From NCBI RefSeq assembly GCF_030272615.1, contig NC_081411.1:38510640-38574639 (forward strand): DNA of 64,000 nt. The letters run 5' to 3'. The notes beneath the pieces were generated by a model. It was not told where the DNA came from. It saw only the letters and a list, made by a program, of their open reading frames with translations, and did not search any database. The DNA is from Cryptomeria japonica. Taxonomy: Eukaryota; Streptophyta; Pinopsida; Cupressales; Cupressaceae. Both the position numbers and the translations under genes were made by a program. Below, piece after piece: positions 44,800 through 56,667 of the stretch. How positions within the stretch are numbered: position 1 is the first letter of the stretch; every line of letters starts with the position of its first letter.

Positions 44800-46290
44800 G
44801 TTTTTGATAAAGATAAACGGGTTTTACATGGACCCAAAACTAAAAGTTTTACAACAACTGGCCATTAGCCAAACAAACATGAACCAACATCAAAACAGGG
44901 GAGCACCTGCGAGAAGTCACAAAAATAAAAGAGATGCAATCACACAAGACAAAACAAAAGAAAAACTCTCATTTAAGAGAGAGCACCAGATCCTTGTTGT
45001 TCTGGATGAAAATCTTGTTGATTTCCTCCAGTTCCTCCATAATGAATATGGAGGTACCCTTCTTGTTGCTCTTGCTTCTGGTTCTTGAACTAGGACCAAT
45101 GGTTTTGTTGTCTCCAGCAACCATATCTTCCCCTCCAAGATCTTTCACTAGTTCAATGTGGTAGGATCTGTAATCAGCAACCATGGCATTGATCTTTTCA
45201 AGCCCCTGTATACTATTGTTCATGGCTTCATTGCTTATGTCAACTGGGTTCTTGTGATTTTTCTTAATCTTCACCATAGACTGCTCCACCTTTTCAATCC
45301 TTTGTTCGTGATTGCATTTCATCACCTCGACATCCTGGGAGAGCTTTTGGGTCATAATCATGAGTTTCTCAAATTTGTTGGGATCAAGGGAAGTAGTGAA
45401 GATATCAATACTCTTTAAACCCCACTTTGAGGCTATCAATTTCACGCTCCACCCACTTCCAACAGCTCTCTTGGCTTCTGGTAGCTTCCATAACCAGATT
45501 CATCAGGTTACCAGTCCTCTGTATCCCAATGTTCTCTTATTTGGCCATGGTCTCATGTTTTTCTTTTAGGACATTGATAGGGATGCTCAATTTAATTCCT
45601 TGATCGGAAATCTTTGGACAATGGTCCTTAGCCACTAGCTTTTTATTTTTAGAGAGGGGATTGGCCTTAGAGATTAGTTTGCTGGTGGTTTTGTATTTAC
45701 TAGCCCCCCATCTGAGAGGATTCTTGTTGCTAAACGTCCTAGGTGTGACCATCATCTCCCCTTCATTCGCAGGTTTATATTCAGGGTCATCAAGAGGAAT
45801 CCCACTTTCTTCCAATTCCATTTCCAAGTCAGAAACATCCTAGATATTAGTTTGTTGGCCAGTCTCAGAAAGAGGGGGCACAAGTTCAAGGGATTTAGTG
45901 TACTCTATGATGAGCACAGTAAGCCCCTCATGGAGAACAATGTTGTTTGGATTCTTCAAATGTTTTTTCAGACCATTTTCAAGAGAGGAGGATAGATAAA
46001 AAGGAACAAAAATGATTTTACCATGCCTAAAGTGATTTAAAATGGTAAAATGATAGGAAATGTTTTTGGCATATCTGCCATTGAGCGTAATATACCTCAT
46101 GATGAACTCTGCCATGTCAGCCCAGGGAGCCATAAGATCTTTCCTGTTGTAGTCGCCATCAACCATCTTGGTAACTCTAGAGTGCTCCTTGTCTTTGTCA
46201 AAGAAACTCGTCAAGTCCTCCTTCCCAGTTTTTCTGTCCCTATAAAATCTTCTACCAGTCGTCGCTAGACCAATTACCATCGCATATTTA
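44800..46290 (-). pseudogene. Decayed unidentified coding unit with 3' tail
   Basis: Three long minus-strand frames follow each other: 46280-45840 (146 residues; DLMAPWADMAEFIMRYITLNGRY, FTILNHFRHGKIIFVPFYL), 45827-45537 (96; polar, KNPLRWGASKYKTTSK) and 45445-44969 (158; coiled-coil-like with KFEKLMIMTQKLSQDVEVMK, then SSRTRSKSNKKGTS). Direction and spacing suggest one former coding region of about 430 residues or more with a few breaks, followed by a leader-like 3' stretch ending GGGTCCATGTAAAACCCG near 44820. I do not recognise the protein; plant transposon-encoded or gag-like proteins have a similar make-up (a helical domain, then a coiled coil and a basic tail), so an element origin is possible. 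Confidence 0.45.
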
Positions 46291-46299
46291 TTCTCTTGT

Positions 46300-47448
46300 T
46301 CAGAAAGACCAATAGATTAGGAATAGTCAAGTGAGATATTTATTCTCTTGTTCAGAAAGTATTTGGATCAAATATATCTTCTATTGGTGCTCATCCTTCT
46401 ATCTCCTTGTGAGGCTTAGTGCATGGATCCCATTAAGACTTAGATTGTACACATGCATGGTTGTTGTGAGACTTTTATTGTACCAGTATTTCTGCTATTT
46501 GAGTATCCAGGTGATGCTTAAAGTAGGTTGTCTCTATGGCTGATCTTTATTTTGTTAATGTGAGTGATTCATTGTCATCGACATTGGTACCTAGTTTTGT
46601 CACACTTTAACATTATTGGTGCAGCATTGGCTCTCTTTATTTCTAATGGGAAGGTATTTTGGTCAACATCTTAGACCATCTTTGTAGGAGATTGTAAATT
46701 GAGGGAGGGTATTCATGGTCTCTCTTCTTCTCTTATGTTGGGGACTTTTTCCTTACATGAGATTTTTCTCTTCTCATGCATTAATGAGAGCATTGTGTGG
46801 TTTCATCTCTCTTTTGGATAGGACATTTATCACATTGAGTTTTTCTCTCTTTCTCCATTTGTGATATATTTCATTCATTTGATTACATTTGCATTTGTAC
46901 ATGGGTACCTAACATGACCTAGTAGTCAAAACCCATCTTGCATTGTTATCTTGAGTCTAAATTCCCCTAAATTGCACTTAAGGGGGGTGTTGGTGTAAAT
47001 TATGTCTCATAATTACACCTTTCTTAAGTTGACTTAGGATAATGCATCTCATAGTAGTTTTGATATGAGACACTTATGGAAGTGTACACATAGGGATGAT
47101 TTATATAGGATAAATTCCACCTTTTGTGGTCTTATCTTGTTGTTACATTCCACCTTCGATAGGTGATTCACCTCTTGTGGAAAAATTTATTATTTCTCAT
47201 ACCTACACCTACCTACCCTTACCTACCCTTGTTTTTCATTGAGGCACATGTCATGAATGTGTGCTCACATATCCATATGGCCTTTTCTTTATAAGAATGC
47301 TCATCTACATTGTATGTAACAACTTTTCATGATCCAGTTGATCAATATTTTGCATCACTGATAGGAATACAGTTTATTCTTGTCATATTTTGTTATCTCT
47401 TATTTGTGTTATCAATTGGACTCAAGATCTTGGTAAATTCTCACACTT
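46300..47448 (+). mobile_element. LTR-element 3' end: internal remnant, polypurine tract and LTR
   Basis: A purine tract AAGGGGGG (46979-46987) is followed by TGTTGGTGTAAATTATG (46988), the expected join of polypurine tract and 3' LTR. The LTR seems to end at TTCTCACA (47448), about 461 bp. Its first 35 bases form a near-perfect hairpin (GGTGTAAATTATG/CATAATTACACC). A TATAAG-type box lies near 47290. The 690 bases before it carry no recognisable domain; a Ty3/gypsy-type element is likely but not shown. No 5' LTR was found. Confidence 0.5.
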
Positions 47449-49240
47449 TCATTTTTTAAAAACTATTGCTCTTTAAAAATATTTAAGTAACCTTCTTTTA
47501 ATTATTAAATAATTATTTTTCTCTCTATTAAACATACAAACTAATATTTTTATTAGATTAAAATAGGATAGACCCAAGCCATTACATAACCGTCAGATAT
47601 GTGCTCAAAGTGAGGATCTCAGAAGAAGTGAGACCACCAAGACCAACAACACCAAAAAATGATAGACCCTTTTTTGAAATGTGATTTTAACTAAAGAAAC
47701 AAACTGATGAGAGCGGGGTTCTTGACAAGCTAAAATCACCTAATTAGAATAGAGGGGTTTATGAAAGAACCCCAAACCATCCTCTTGAGAAAACCCCTTG
47801 TGATAGGACTATAGTAGCCAAGGGAACAAATAACAACTAATGGATTTTGAAAGGCTTATTGCAACCTTTTATCTAAGGGATCTCGATGTTTCTCTAAAGA
47901 AAACCACAAAGAGAAACATGTGATAGGAAAATAACTTAGAAATTACAGGCACACAATAACTAATATAACCAAGAAATAAAATAGTACAAAACAACCTAGA
48001 GGGTTTGAAAGGCATCCCTAAACCTTTTTTCTAGTGGAAATTCCTACAGACAATACACTATGTACCACCTGAATAGGCCTAACATAGTCTTCAGAGTAGG
48101 GCACATAGTCTTGCAGGAGAGGACCTACATGCAAGGTCAAGAAGAAGCCATTGTTGTTTCCCACACCTCAATAGGAAAGGCAAGAATAGAGAACTCAATG
48201 AAATATGAAGAGAAAACTAGAGACACAACATGCGGGAAGACCTAAATAAAATTTACCTCCATAGGGCCAAGAAGATCTCTATAAGTATCTCCACTCGAGA
48301 AAACACCCACACCCTCTACCACAACATATAAATCTAGAATGCTCAACATAGACCTTGGGGAGGACAACAAAAATGCCACTTGGAGTTTATGGACAACTCC
48401 ATATCTTCTAGTAGACCAAGCAAAGAAGGATTGGTAGACATAAAATAACATAGAGGCACCACACATCACCATCAACTAATGACTAGCATCAAGGACATCG
48501 AGGAAATCCAAGCACGCAAAAACACCCCAATAGGGGATCTGATATTCTAAACCCATGGTTGCATTAGGTAGAGCACTCATAGAAAGGTCACAAGAAGAAG
48601 TAGTTCCAAGGCTAACAAAGAACTGACCCCAAACACTAGGAGAAGCATAGACAGGAACAAGACTATAAATCTAATAGGATAGGAAAAGGAACACACTCGC
48701 CAAACATAGCCTTGAAACATACCTCATAACCCACAATACGATAGACACAAGGTGTAAAAATAGAAAGGAACCCTAGGAAGCAACAAGAACAAAAAGTTGT
48801 TAGCCTAAAACAACAATCTCAAACTCCCTGATACAAAGACCATATAAAGACCCTTGCAGAAGGGGAATCCCCACAACAAACCAAACCAAAAGAACTAGAA
48901 GCAACAAAATGTAAATAGGTTCCACCAAAAGTAAATAGTCTATAAGTAGCCACTCCTAGCAAAACAAGAGAGAAAAAAGGCTTAAAAAACCCCTAACAAA
49001 AAAAATAGGAGAGCAAAAAAGGAAACCCTAAAATACCAGAGACCTAGAGAACGACTTCCCTCTCAGCAAGAAAATCAAGATAAAAATGGTTAAACTTGTA
49101 TATCAAGATAGGTTAAAAAGGTAGATAAGAAGAGGTGGTACATAGTTCAAAGAAGGTGAAAAAGAAAAAAAGAAACCAAAAAAGTAAAAGGCATCAAAAA
49201 CATTTATAAGAAGCATAAGTAAAATTAAATTATAAATTAA
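47449..49240. other. Anonymous A-rich DNA
   Basis: A-rich on the plus strand with many short AACCC/AAACC stretches. Open frames (for example plus 48060-48245, minus 48475-48242) are short and not recognised. It may be an old transposon, but nothing names it. Confidence 0.4.
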
Positions 49241-50940
49241 CTACTAAATAATGAAACAAATAAATTTAAATAATGTAACAAAGGAAGGCAAAAAATATAT
49301 AATAATGAAACTATAACTTTGCCATATATTTATTTCAACTTTGTTTACTTGAGATGTTATTATAGTCTTGTCTTCTTGTTTTCTCCTTATTAGTACTTGC
49401 CATTAGGCAATACTATTGTAATGAGTTTTTTGTTTTTCCAGTTAACTAGTTATTAAAAAATTTAATGTGAACCAATCACAAACAAGTTTTAATTTTTAAT
49501 TTACCAAAGCCTATTTGTACAAATATAATAGTACACATTAAAGTAACAATATACTAACTATAATTTAATAATATAAAAATGATAATATACTAATAATAAT
49601 TTAATAATAATATAAAATAATATATTAATAACAATGCAATTTTAATTATTAAAATAAAAAATTATTTATTATATTATCTTTTATGATATACTATCTTATA
49701 TTATTTTTATTGTAAATTCATGTTCTTATTTTTCTTATTATAATAATTAAAAATATTACGGCTAGAGTTAATAATAGGGTTCAATTAGGATTGGAGTTGG
49801 CCTTCCTAAGATTTAAAATGGGAATATAGGGTTAGGGTTTAATTAGTATTAAGGTTATGGTTAATATTGCTATTAATGTGTTCTTCACAAAATATTTTAT
49901 AATTATACATTTAAGACAACACAATTGTGGAAAGATAAATAATTTAAAACAAAATAAATTAAATTAAACAATATATTAGTTACAATTAATAAATTACTAT
50001 TTCAACTACAAATTGACAAGAAAAATAAATAATATAAAATTAATAAATTAAATTATACAATATATTAATTACAATTAATAAATTAAATTAAACAATATAT
50101 TAATTACAATTAATAAATTAAATTAAATTAAACAATATATTAGTTACAATTAATAAATTATTATTTCAACTACAAATTAACAAGGCAAGTACTAGCCACT
50201 ATGTGGCACTTGTTTAAGTTGTATTTGTCTCTTTCTCCCTTCTATTTTCTTTGGTCTTCTTTCCTTCTTTTTGATTTGGCTCTCTTTTTGTATTTCTATC
50301 TTTATACTTATATTTCTATATTATTGTCCCCGGCTCTCCCCCCCTCCCACACACACATTCTAAAATAAGAATACATAATTAATATAATTAAGTTTTAGTT
50401 TCATTTTAGTTGTTATATAATTTATCTTTAATAGCTTTTTATAAAAACTTTAGTATTTTTGAAAAAAAATTATCTTAATTTTTAGTTATTTGCTCTTTTA
50501 TTCATGTACTTATATTTTTATATTCTTTTAATTATATGATTGTTCCATTTTTAGACTTTCATTAATGAGTGTCTATTAAAACTTAATTATTTTTGTTTCT
50601 TTAATGTGTATCACTTTTTATTATCATATATATTTAAAAATTGATAAAAATTATATGAATAATTATGAAGTATCATTTGTTTCTTATGATTCATATACAT
50701 CATTGATAAAGTAAAATATATAATTTTTGAAAAATTAAAAAAAGATTCTACATTATTTTAATCTCAAATTTACAAAAGAACAATTAATTAAAATTACTTA
50801 AATTCATTTAAGTTTCATTTATTTAAGTGAGCAAATTACATAAATTAAAGAGTGGAATTAAACATAAAAAACAGAGTAGAAAGTAGGCAAGATTATGTAA
50901 ATATTATGGTAAAGACGAGCTATTTTATTCACTTAAAATG
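49240..50940. repeat. AT-rich region with ~36-bp minisatellite
   Basis: Very AT-rich. About 49965-50180 consists of degenerate tandem units of ACAATATATTA(A/G)TTACAATTAATAAATTAAATTA. A longer flanking unit ending TATTTCAACTACAAATT(G/A)ACAAG occurs at both ends (about 50000 and 50162), which suggests expansion inside a duplicated frame. No gene. Confidence 0.65.
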
Positions 50941-51353
50941 AAAATAAATTTATAAATTTAGTTTGGAGGAAAGTGAGTGGAGTTTTAAATGTTTGATATA
51001 TTTGTACTCAAGAAAACGTGTGACATCAATAAGCACCCGTGAGTTTTTGTTTTTTCTGCTACTAGTGTGGCAAACAGACCTGTGGGACTCTCTCTACTGC
51101 AGATGGGGATGCATGGGACATGGATGCTCCCCGCCATTTTGGTACTTTGGATAGCCAGTGCCCTTTCAAAACTTCCCTGTACGAGCACAGTCCGCTATTT
51201 TGGGTACTAGGCTATTTTACGCACTTTCTGTGGTGTGAGGAAGTTTTCGCTGACAGCAATAACAGCTGTCAAAAACTTTAGGCAGAATAGAGTTTTGATG
51301 TGAAGACTGCTAATGACTCATATATTCCAATTCAGTGAAAAGACAGAACTTGT

Positions 51354-51521
51354 CGAGAGAAACGTGGAAGTGGCGTGTACCTTTAAACTCTTGTACCTCG
51401 AGAGAAACGTGGAAGTGGCGTGCACCTTTAAACTCTTGTACCTCGAGAGAAACGTGGAAGTGGCGTGCACCTTTAAACTCTTGTACCTCGAGAGAAACGT
51501 GGAAGTGGCGTGCACCTTTAA
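51354..51521 (+). repeat. 45-bp tandem repeat, 4 units, in the SDR3 promoter
   Basis: Units begin CGAGAGAAACGTGG at 51354, 51399, 51444 and 51489, exactly 45 bases apart; the last is cut at about 33 bases. Each has GAAACGTGGAAGTGGCG, containing ACGTGG (a bZIP/ABRE-like core), then CACCTTTAAACTCTTGTACCT. Units 2-4 are essentially identical; unit 1 differs by GTGTAC for GTGCAC, so the expansion looks recent. Other copies of the promoter have one unit. The array lies about 310-475 bases before the start codon. Confidence 0.93.
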
Positions 51522-51775
51522 TTTATCCGTGGATGTGTGAAAGTGGACAATTCAAGCCATCCCAATGCAAATCTTAAACAGGTATGCAATCTACCTAATA
51601 ACAGTCAGAATGTAAAAGATGGAAATGAGAAAGCTTGTAAAACAAACTAAGGACATATCACACGGAAATAATTGATTGAAATTAAATAATTTAATTTTAA
51701 TAAACCATGTGATAAACAAATTGAAAACAATCAATTAAATTTAAAGAAAAAAACCCAAATTCCAGAGAACTTCCC

Positions 51776-51781
51776 TATAAA
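51776..51781 (+). promoter_or_regulatory. TATA box of SDR3
   Basis: TATAAAGCCGGTTCTTGG, 54 bases before the start codon, matching the equivalent block in SDR1 and SDR2. Confidence 0.72.
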
Positions 51782-51829
51782 GCCGGTTCTTGGGAAGATA
51801 TTATTCAAGGGTATTTTCTAGCTCGAGAA

Positions 51830-52904
51830 ATGTCTACCAGAGAGGTCACAGCTGCTCTCTGGAGAAGGTTTTACTTTCCTTAAACATTCCTCTCTCTTTT
51901 AATGTAATCTGATTTAGATTTGTTGTTTTCTGATAGCTTTATTGTTTATTAAGCAAAGTCTATGCTGATTTTACACTCTAAACAGCTCTTTCTGTCAGCG
52001 CATTCCATGTTTTCCTTGCATAAGCACATAAAACAGATACTGGGGACTCTCATGAGTTAATTTTTTTCAATGTCTATTTGCTTTAAAAAGTGTAATTATT
52101 CTGTGCAGACTGCAAGGCAAGGTTGCAATAATTACAGGCGGGTCAAGAGGCATTGGAGAGGCTACTGCTCGGCTATTCACAAATCATGGAGCAAAAGTCA
52201 TAATTGCAGACATTGCAGATGGCGCTGGTATAAAGTTGGCGGAATCCCTTTCTCCCTGGGCGACATATATCCACTGTGACGTAAGCAAGGAGGAAGATGT
52301 AAGCGCAACATTGGATTTGGCCATGGAAAAGCACGGAAAACTGGACATAATGTTTAATAACGCGGGAGTTGTCGGCACGCAGAAAGGGAGCGTGGCAGAG
52401 ATTGATATCCAGGATTTCGAGCAAGTGATGAACGTCAATGTAAAAGGAGTAATAAACGGTATTAAGCACGCAGCCCGCGTTATGATCCCCAACAGAAAGG
52501 GCAGCATTATATCTACAGCTAGTATTGCAGGAATAGCAGGAGGATTTACTCCTTATGCTTACACTGCATCCAAGCATGCGGTTATTGGGCTGACAAAGAA
52601 CGGTGCCGCAGAGTTGGGGAAATGTGGAATACGCGTGAATTGTATTTCTCCAGCAGCAATCCCCACAGATCTGGTATTGAATTATGTGGGAGTGAACCCT
52701 TCACCAGAGGCAAAGACCAAGCTGGAGATGGCGATTGAGGTTGTAGCCCCCTTAAGGGAAGCCAATCTTAGACCAGAGGATATTGCGGAGGCTGCTTTGT
52801 ATCTGGCCAGTGAGGATTCCAAATATGTGAGCGGTCACAACATGGTGGTGGATGGGGGAAGATCAGTCGTATTAGAGGAAACTGCAGTGTTTGGAAAGTA
52901 CTAA
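51830..52904 (+). CDS. Short-chain dehydrogenase/reductase (SDR3), two exons, intact
   Basis: Same predicted class as SDR1 (SDR110C-like, NAD-dependent alcohol/ketone oxidoreductase of specialised or hormone metabolism; substrate unknown). Exon 1 51830-51867 (MSTREVTAALWR), intron 51868-52108 (241 bp, GTTTTA...GTGCAG), exon 2 52109-52904; 277 residues. TGGSRGIG (22-29), Asp47, NNAG (96-99), Ser151, Tyr164 and Lys168 (YTASK) and the SKYVSGHNMVVDGG end are all present. Differences from SDR1 gather around the substrate loop (residues about 195-225, for example LNYVGVNPSPEAK against MNLMGTTPSAEAK) and at 111-119, which hints at a changed substrate or simple drift. The codon frame is uninterrupted. 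The fourfold promoter repeat lies upstream. Confidence 0.91.
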
Positions 52905-53700
52905 AGGTGGAAAGGTCCAAGTTTGTCAGTTCATTGATTCATAACTTTTAATGTTAATTTGTACTATTAAACTTTAAAAAAAAAATCTAGATGCATTTGT
53001 ATAATCTATATTTAATTAAATAATATAATATTATTCTTTAAATAAATAAATAATTTGAAAAAATAAGAAATGAAATTAAATATTTATATTATAACAATAT
53101 TAAGTTAGGATAGTACAAATTATATGAAAGAAGTACAACCCATCTTAATAAATATTTATATAGGCAAGCTCATTCTATTCTATGTACATCAAGGAGTTAC
53201 ATGCTATGACCTTGTAAATAAACCTTAAACTTAAATTTTAAAGTTTATATAATTCAACTAATTAATAAAGATGATTTTAATATTTTAATTTATTGATCTC
53301 CATATCGTGTGGTTTGCAATAAAATTTATTGAGTCATGGAATATTAAAGTTTGAAAATGATTTTTGATCAATATTAAAATATAAGCTTTACCAAGTTTTG
53401 GCTTTAGTAGAGGATTTGATTTTAAGTATAAAGGAAGATGTGTATCTTATGTGAAATACAATTAACAAAATTAGAATATTAAATTTATTGAATGTTAATT
53501 AGAATATGAAGTGAAACACGATCTATTTAGAGCAGTATTTATTTTCTAATTACATAGACAAAAATATGCAATATATGGTAAAATAAAATTATTAAAAATT
53601 AATTAAACCATAGACTATATATGTGGGCCAAGCCCACCTGAATTTAATTCTTCTCACTATTTTTTGGCTGGTTAATTTTTCGTCTCTACTTTTTTAGCGG
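52905..53700. other. SDR3 3' flank, AT-rich
   Basis: About 53090-53260 is similar to 31950-32165 downstream of SDR1. No clear AATAAA close to the stop. No gene. Confidence 0.5.
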
Positions 53701-53707
53701 CCCCACC

Positions 53708-54028
53708 ATGCACAAGCATTTATTATCATTTCTTACGAACCTACAGGAGGTTTGCGCGTTGCGATGCTGTTCCAATTTCAACAAATGGAGTACTTTGATC
53801 TCAGTGACAACCTCACATTCTCACCTCAACATCAAAAATTTTAACAGCCAAAACCTTAACAGATTTTTCTCCTCACAATTATCACCATTACTCTGTTCTG
53901 CCTGGTACATAGAATATTCAACAACATCCTTGGCAGGGCCTACGCCTTGGCTGCTCTTTCCTTTCTTCGGCTTGGTAATCGCTGCTCTCTCAACAAGTGC
54001 CGGGTTCGAAGGAAGAGCCGGTAAATAA
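53708..54028 (+). CDS. Hypothetical 106-residue protein or first exon
   Basis: ATG in a good context (GCCCCACCATGC). The N-terminal 60 residues are rich in Ser, Asn, Leu and Arg/Lys with almost no acidic residues and contain NRFFSSQ, as in mitochondrial or plastid presequences. Residues about 84-99 (PWLLFPFFGLVIAALS) form one hydrophobic, membrane-like segment, followed by a short Gly/Arg tail (EGRAGK). The frame stops at TAA within GCCGGTAAATAA, which also reads as a splice donor, so this could be exon 1 of a longer or broken gene. Function not recognised. Its downstream neighbour, the PPR pseudogene, points the other way. Confidence 0.4.
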   Translation: MHKHLLSFLTNLQEVCALRCCSNFNKWSTLISVTTSHSHLNIKNFNSQNLNRFFSSQLSPLLCSAWYIEYSTTSLAGPTPWLLFPFFGLVIAALSTSAGFEGRAGK

Positions 54029-55012
54029 CGCCTCCCAAATTTGACCTCTGCTCAATTAGGTCAACACTCAAATGCATCTGCTACTACAGGGCAAGGGGAC
54101 ACTGCCAATCGCCCCTAAAATTCACATTCTCGTCCTTGCATGATAAAAAATCTCTGGATTTTTCGAGGCAATTTCTCAAACAGCTCTAAGGCTTCCACAT
54201 TTTGCATACATGTCAACCAGGGTAGTGGCGATGACATCATCTTACAAAATTCCTCTATCCGTTGTGCTTTAATGGATGTCTATACCCTATTCCAAAGCTC
54301 CCATTTCCACATGGGCAGGGAGGATGCTTCAACACTTTGCATACATCTACCAAGGCAGTTGCAACTACAACATCTAATAATCCTCCTCTATCCTTTATGC
54401 TTGGATGGATGTCCATACCCTATCCCAAAGCTGTCATTTTTACACAGGCAGGAAGGATGCTGACAAATGTTGTATAATATGACTTTACGCCTGCCAGTCA
54501 CATACGTTTGAAAGTTTCTAAAGCCTTTTCAACACATCCATTCTATGTGTATCCTACAATAATGCCATTCCATGAGATCACATTTTTATTAGGCATTATG
54601 TCAAACAATTCATATGCCTTTATGTATGCTTCCACATTTTGTAAGATATCTATAAAAGCATTCATAACTACAACATTAGATGAAAAATCACTTTTTAATA
54701 TTCTTTGATGTATGTTCATTTCCCGTTTCAAAGCTCCCACATTGCTGCAAGCTAATATAATACTGGTAAAGTTTATGGAGACTAGTGTTACACCTGCGAA
54801 TTGCATTTGCTTAAAACTTTCAAAGGCCTTTTCAACATACCCATTTTGACCATTCAGTGTAGATCCTGCCACCATTGTGGTCCATGAGACAACATTTTTT
54901 TTAGGTATTTTATTAAACAGTTCGGGCGCCTTGTATATCCTTCCACATTTTGCATACATATGTACTAGTACATTTGAAACTATATCGTCTAACAAAAATT
55001 TGCTCTCCATTA

Positions 55013-55594
55013 TGTTAATTTCTATAACCCAACAACAAATTAATTGTTCAACAAATATCACAAAAAAGAAACAATCTAATTTGTAACAATTAATACATTG
55101 AGTTAATTAACAATAATGAATAGCGGAAGCAAATTCATACGAAACCAATCACACAAACACAATTAACACCGATATACCCAGGAAACCTCAATATGGGGAA
55201 AAACTTGCATATGTTGAATCTTATATTTAGCTTCAAGAGCCAACTTTCCTTTCAAATACCATCCTAGTTGCTACAACAATTTTACATATATAACTTTCTT
55301 GATGAAAACATCAACTATGCAAGAGAATAGAAACTTTCATCACACGACACAACCTAAGAGAAACATTCCTTGCATGATGCAAACTGTAACTTTCCTTACA
55401 TGAAATGAGAGAAAAAAAACTCGCCTTACATAATTCAAACTATCCACACATAAAACCATTCTTAGTAATAACCTCACAACTCTAGGAAACATTCTATTTA
55501 CAAAATAGAAAATATCCTCTTGCTGAACATACAACATGAGTTGCACTTAAGCAACTTCCATAAACACACCTTCCAAACAATAGAAAAATCAACA
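55013..55594 (-). repeat. 3' LTR of Copia-5 (left copy)
   Basis: TGTTAATTTCTATAACC...AATCAACA, aligned with 56087-56667 in order, with scattered differences and small indels. Confidence 0.86.
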
Positions 55595-56086
55595 CTCCCT
55601 CTTAGAGAGGAAGGTGTTCTGCACAACACTCATCTTATCTTTCAAAAATACAAACTTACTCTTCATCAAATCCTTCATTCGGATATCTACTATCTGCCCA
55701 TCCATAAAAATATATTGTAACTTGACTGAAGGATCTTGCTCTTGATCAAAGAACCGAGATGGAAGTTTCTGAATCCATATATAATCACATGTAGCCATAT
55801 TGGTTGCCATATTCTCGGCCTCTGCAGAACTCAGTGTAACTGACATCTGTTTCCTATTGTACCAAGAGACAACCCCTGATCCCAAACTGAAACAACGCCC
55901 TGAAGTGCTCTTCTTGTTAGTTGTACTGTCTACCCAATTGGCATTGGTGAACCCCTCAAGCTTCACTCCATCCTACTAGATCAATTATGCCTCAGAGATA
56001 CCTTAAAGGAATTGAAAACTGAATACTAAAGAAATCCGTGATACAAAAACTTGACTTCATATTCAGAGTTTACAGCTCTAATACCA

Positions 56087-56667
56087 TGTTAATTTCTATA
56101 ACCGAACAATAGATTAATTGTTCAACAAATAGCACAGAATTTTTTTTTTGATTTGTAACAATTAATACACTGAGTTAATTAAGAATACTGAATAGTGAAA
56201 GCAATTCACAAGAAACCAATCACACAAACAGAGTTAACACCGATATACCAAGGAAACCCCAATATGGGAAAAAAAATCTACAAATGTTGAGTCTTCTATT
56301 CAGCTTCAAGAGTAAAATTTCCTTTCGAATACCATCCTAGTTGCTATAAATTTTTTACATATATAGCCTTCTTGATGAAAACATCAACTATGCAAGAGAA
56401 TAGAAACTTTCCTCACATGGCACAATCTAAGAAAAACATTCCTTACATGATGCAAACTGGAACTTTCCTTACGTGAAGTGAGAGAAAAGAAACTCGCCTT
56501 ACATAACTCAAATTATCGACACATCAAACTGTTCTTGGTAATAACCTCACAACTCTAGGAAACATTCTATTTACAAAATAGAAAATATCCTCTTGTTGAA
56601 CATCCAACATGAGCTGCACTTAAGCAACTTCCACAAACACACCTTCAAAACTACAAAAAACTCAATA
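56087..56667 (-). repeat. 5' LTR of Copia-5 (right copy)
   Basis: TGTTAATTTCTATAACC at the start; the outer end aligns with 55594. The primer-binding site lies directly inside it. Confidence 0.86.

Larger units (their letters stand above)
50980..51829 (+). promoter_or_regulatory. SDR3 upstream region
   Basis: From about 51165 it shares blocks with the SDR1 and SDR2 upstream regions (CTGTACGAGCACAG, TGGGTACTAGGCTATTT, the GAGAAACGTGGAAGTGGCG box, GTGTGAAAGTGGACAATTCAAGCCATCCCA). It lacks the LINE RNase H fragment seen upstream of the other copies and is the most diverged of the set, so it split off first or lost that part. The box is amplified four times (51354-51521). Confidence 0.6.
55013..56667 (-). 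mobile_element. Ty1/copia element (Copia-5), internally deleted
   Basis: 1655 bp: LTRs 55013-55594 and 56087-56667 (about 581 bp each) around only about 490 bp of interior. The interior on the minus strand holds the end of copia RNase H (GFTNANWVDSTTNKKSTSGR, LSSAEAE) and, next to the right LTR, a primer-binding site (complement of TGGTATTAGAGC, 56075-56086), with a purine tract (complement CTCCCTCTTAGAGAG) beside the left LTR. CATTA flanks both ends (55008-55012 and 56668-56672), so it inserted as one unit and lost its middle, or inserted already deleted. It cannot be autonomous. Confidence 0.88.

Noticed and set aside
46331-46543. 70-residue hydrophobic open frame
   Set aside because: No start context, no homology recognised, lies within a retroelement remnant.
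51354-51521. CRISPR-like regular array
   Set aside because: Units are directly tandem with no variable spacers, in a plant promoter.
51313-51577. Repeat proteins (ERNVEVACTFKLLYL-type) on both strands
   Set aside because: They are the 45-bp promoter repeat read in frame (45 is a multiple of 3); no start context or homology.
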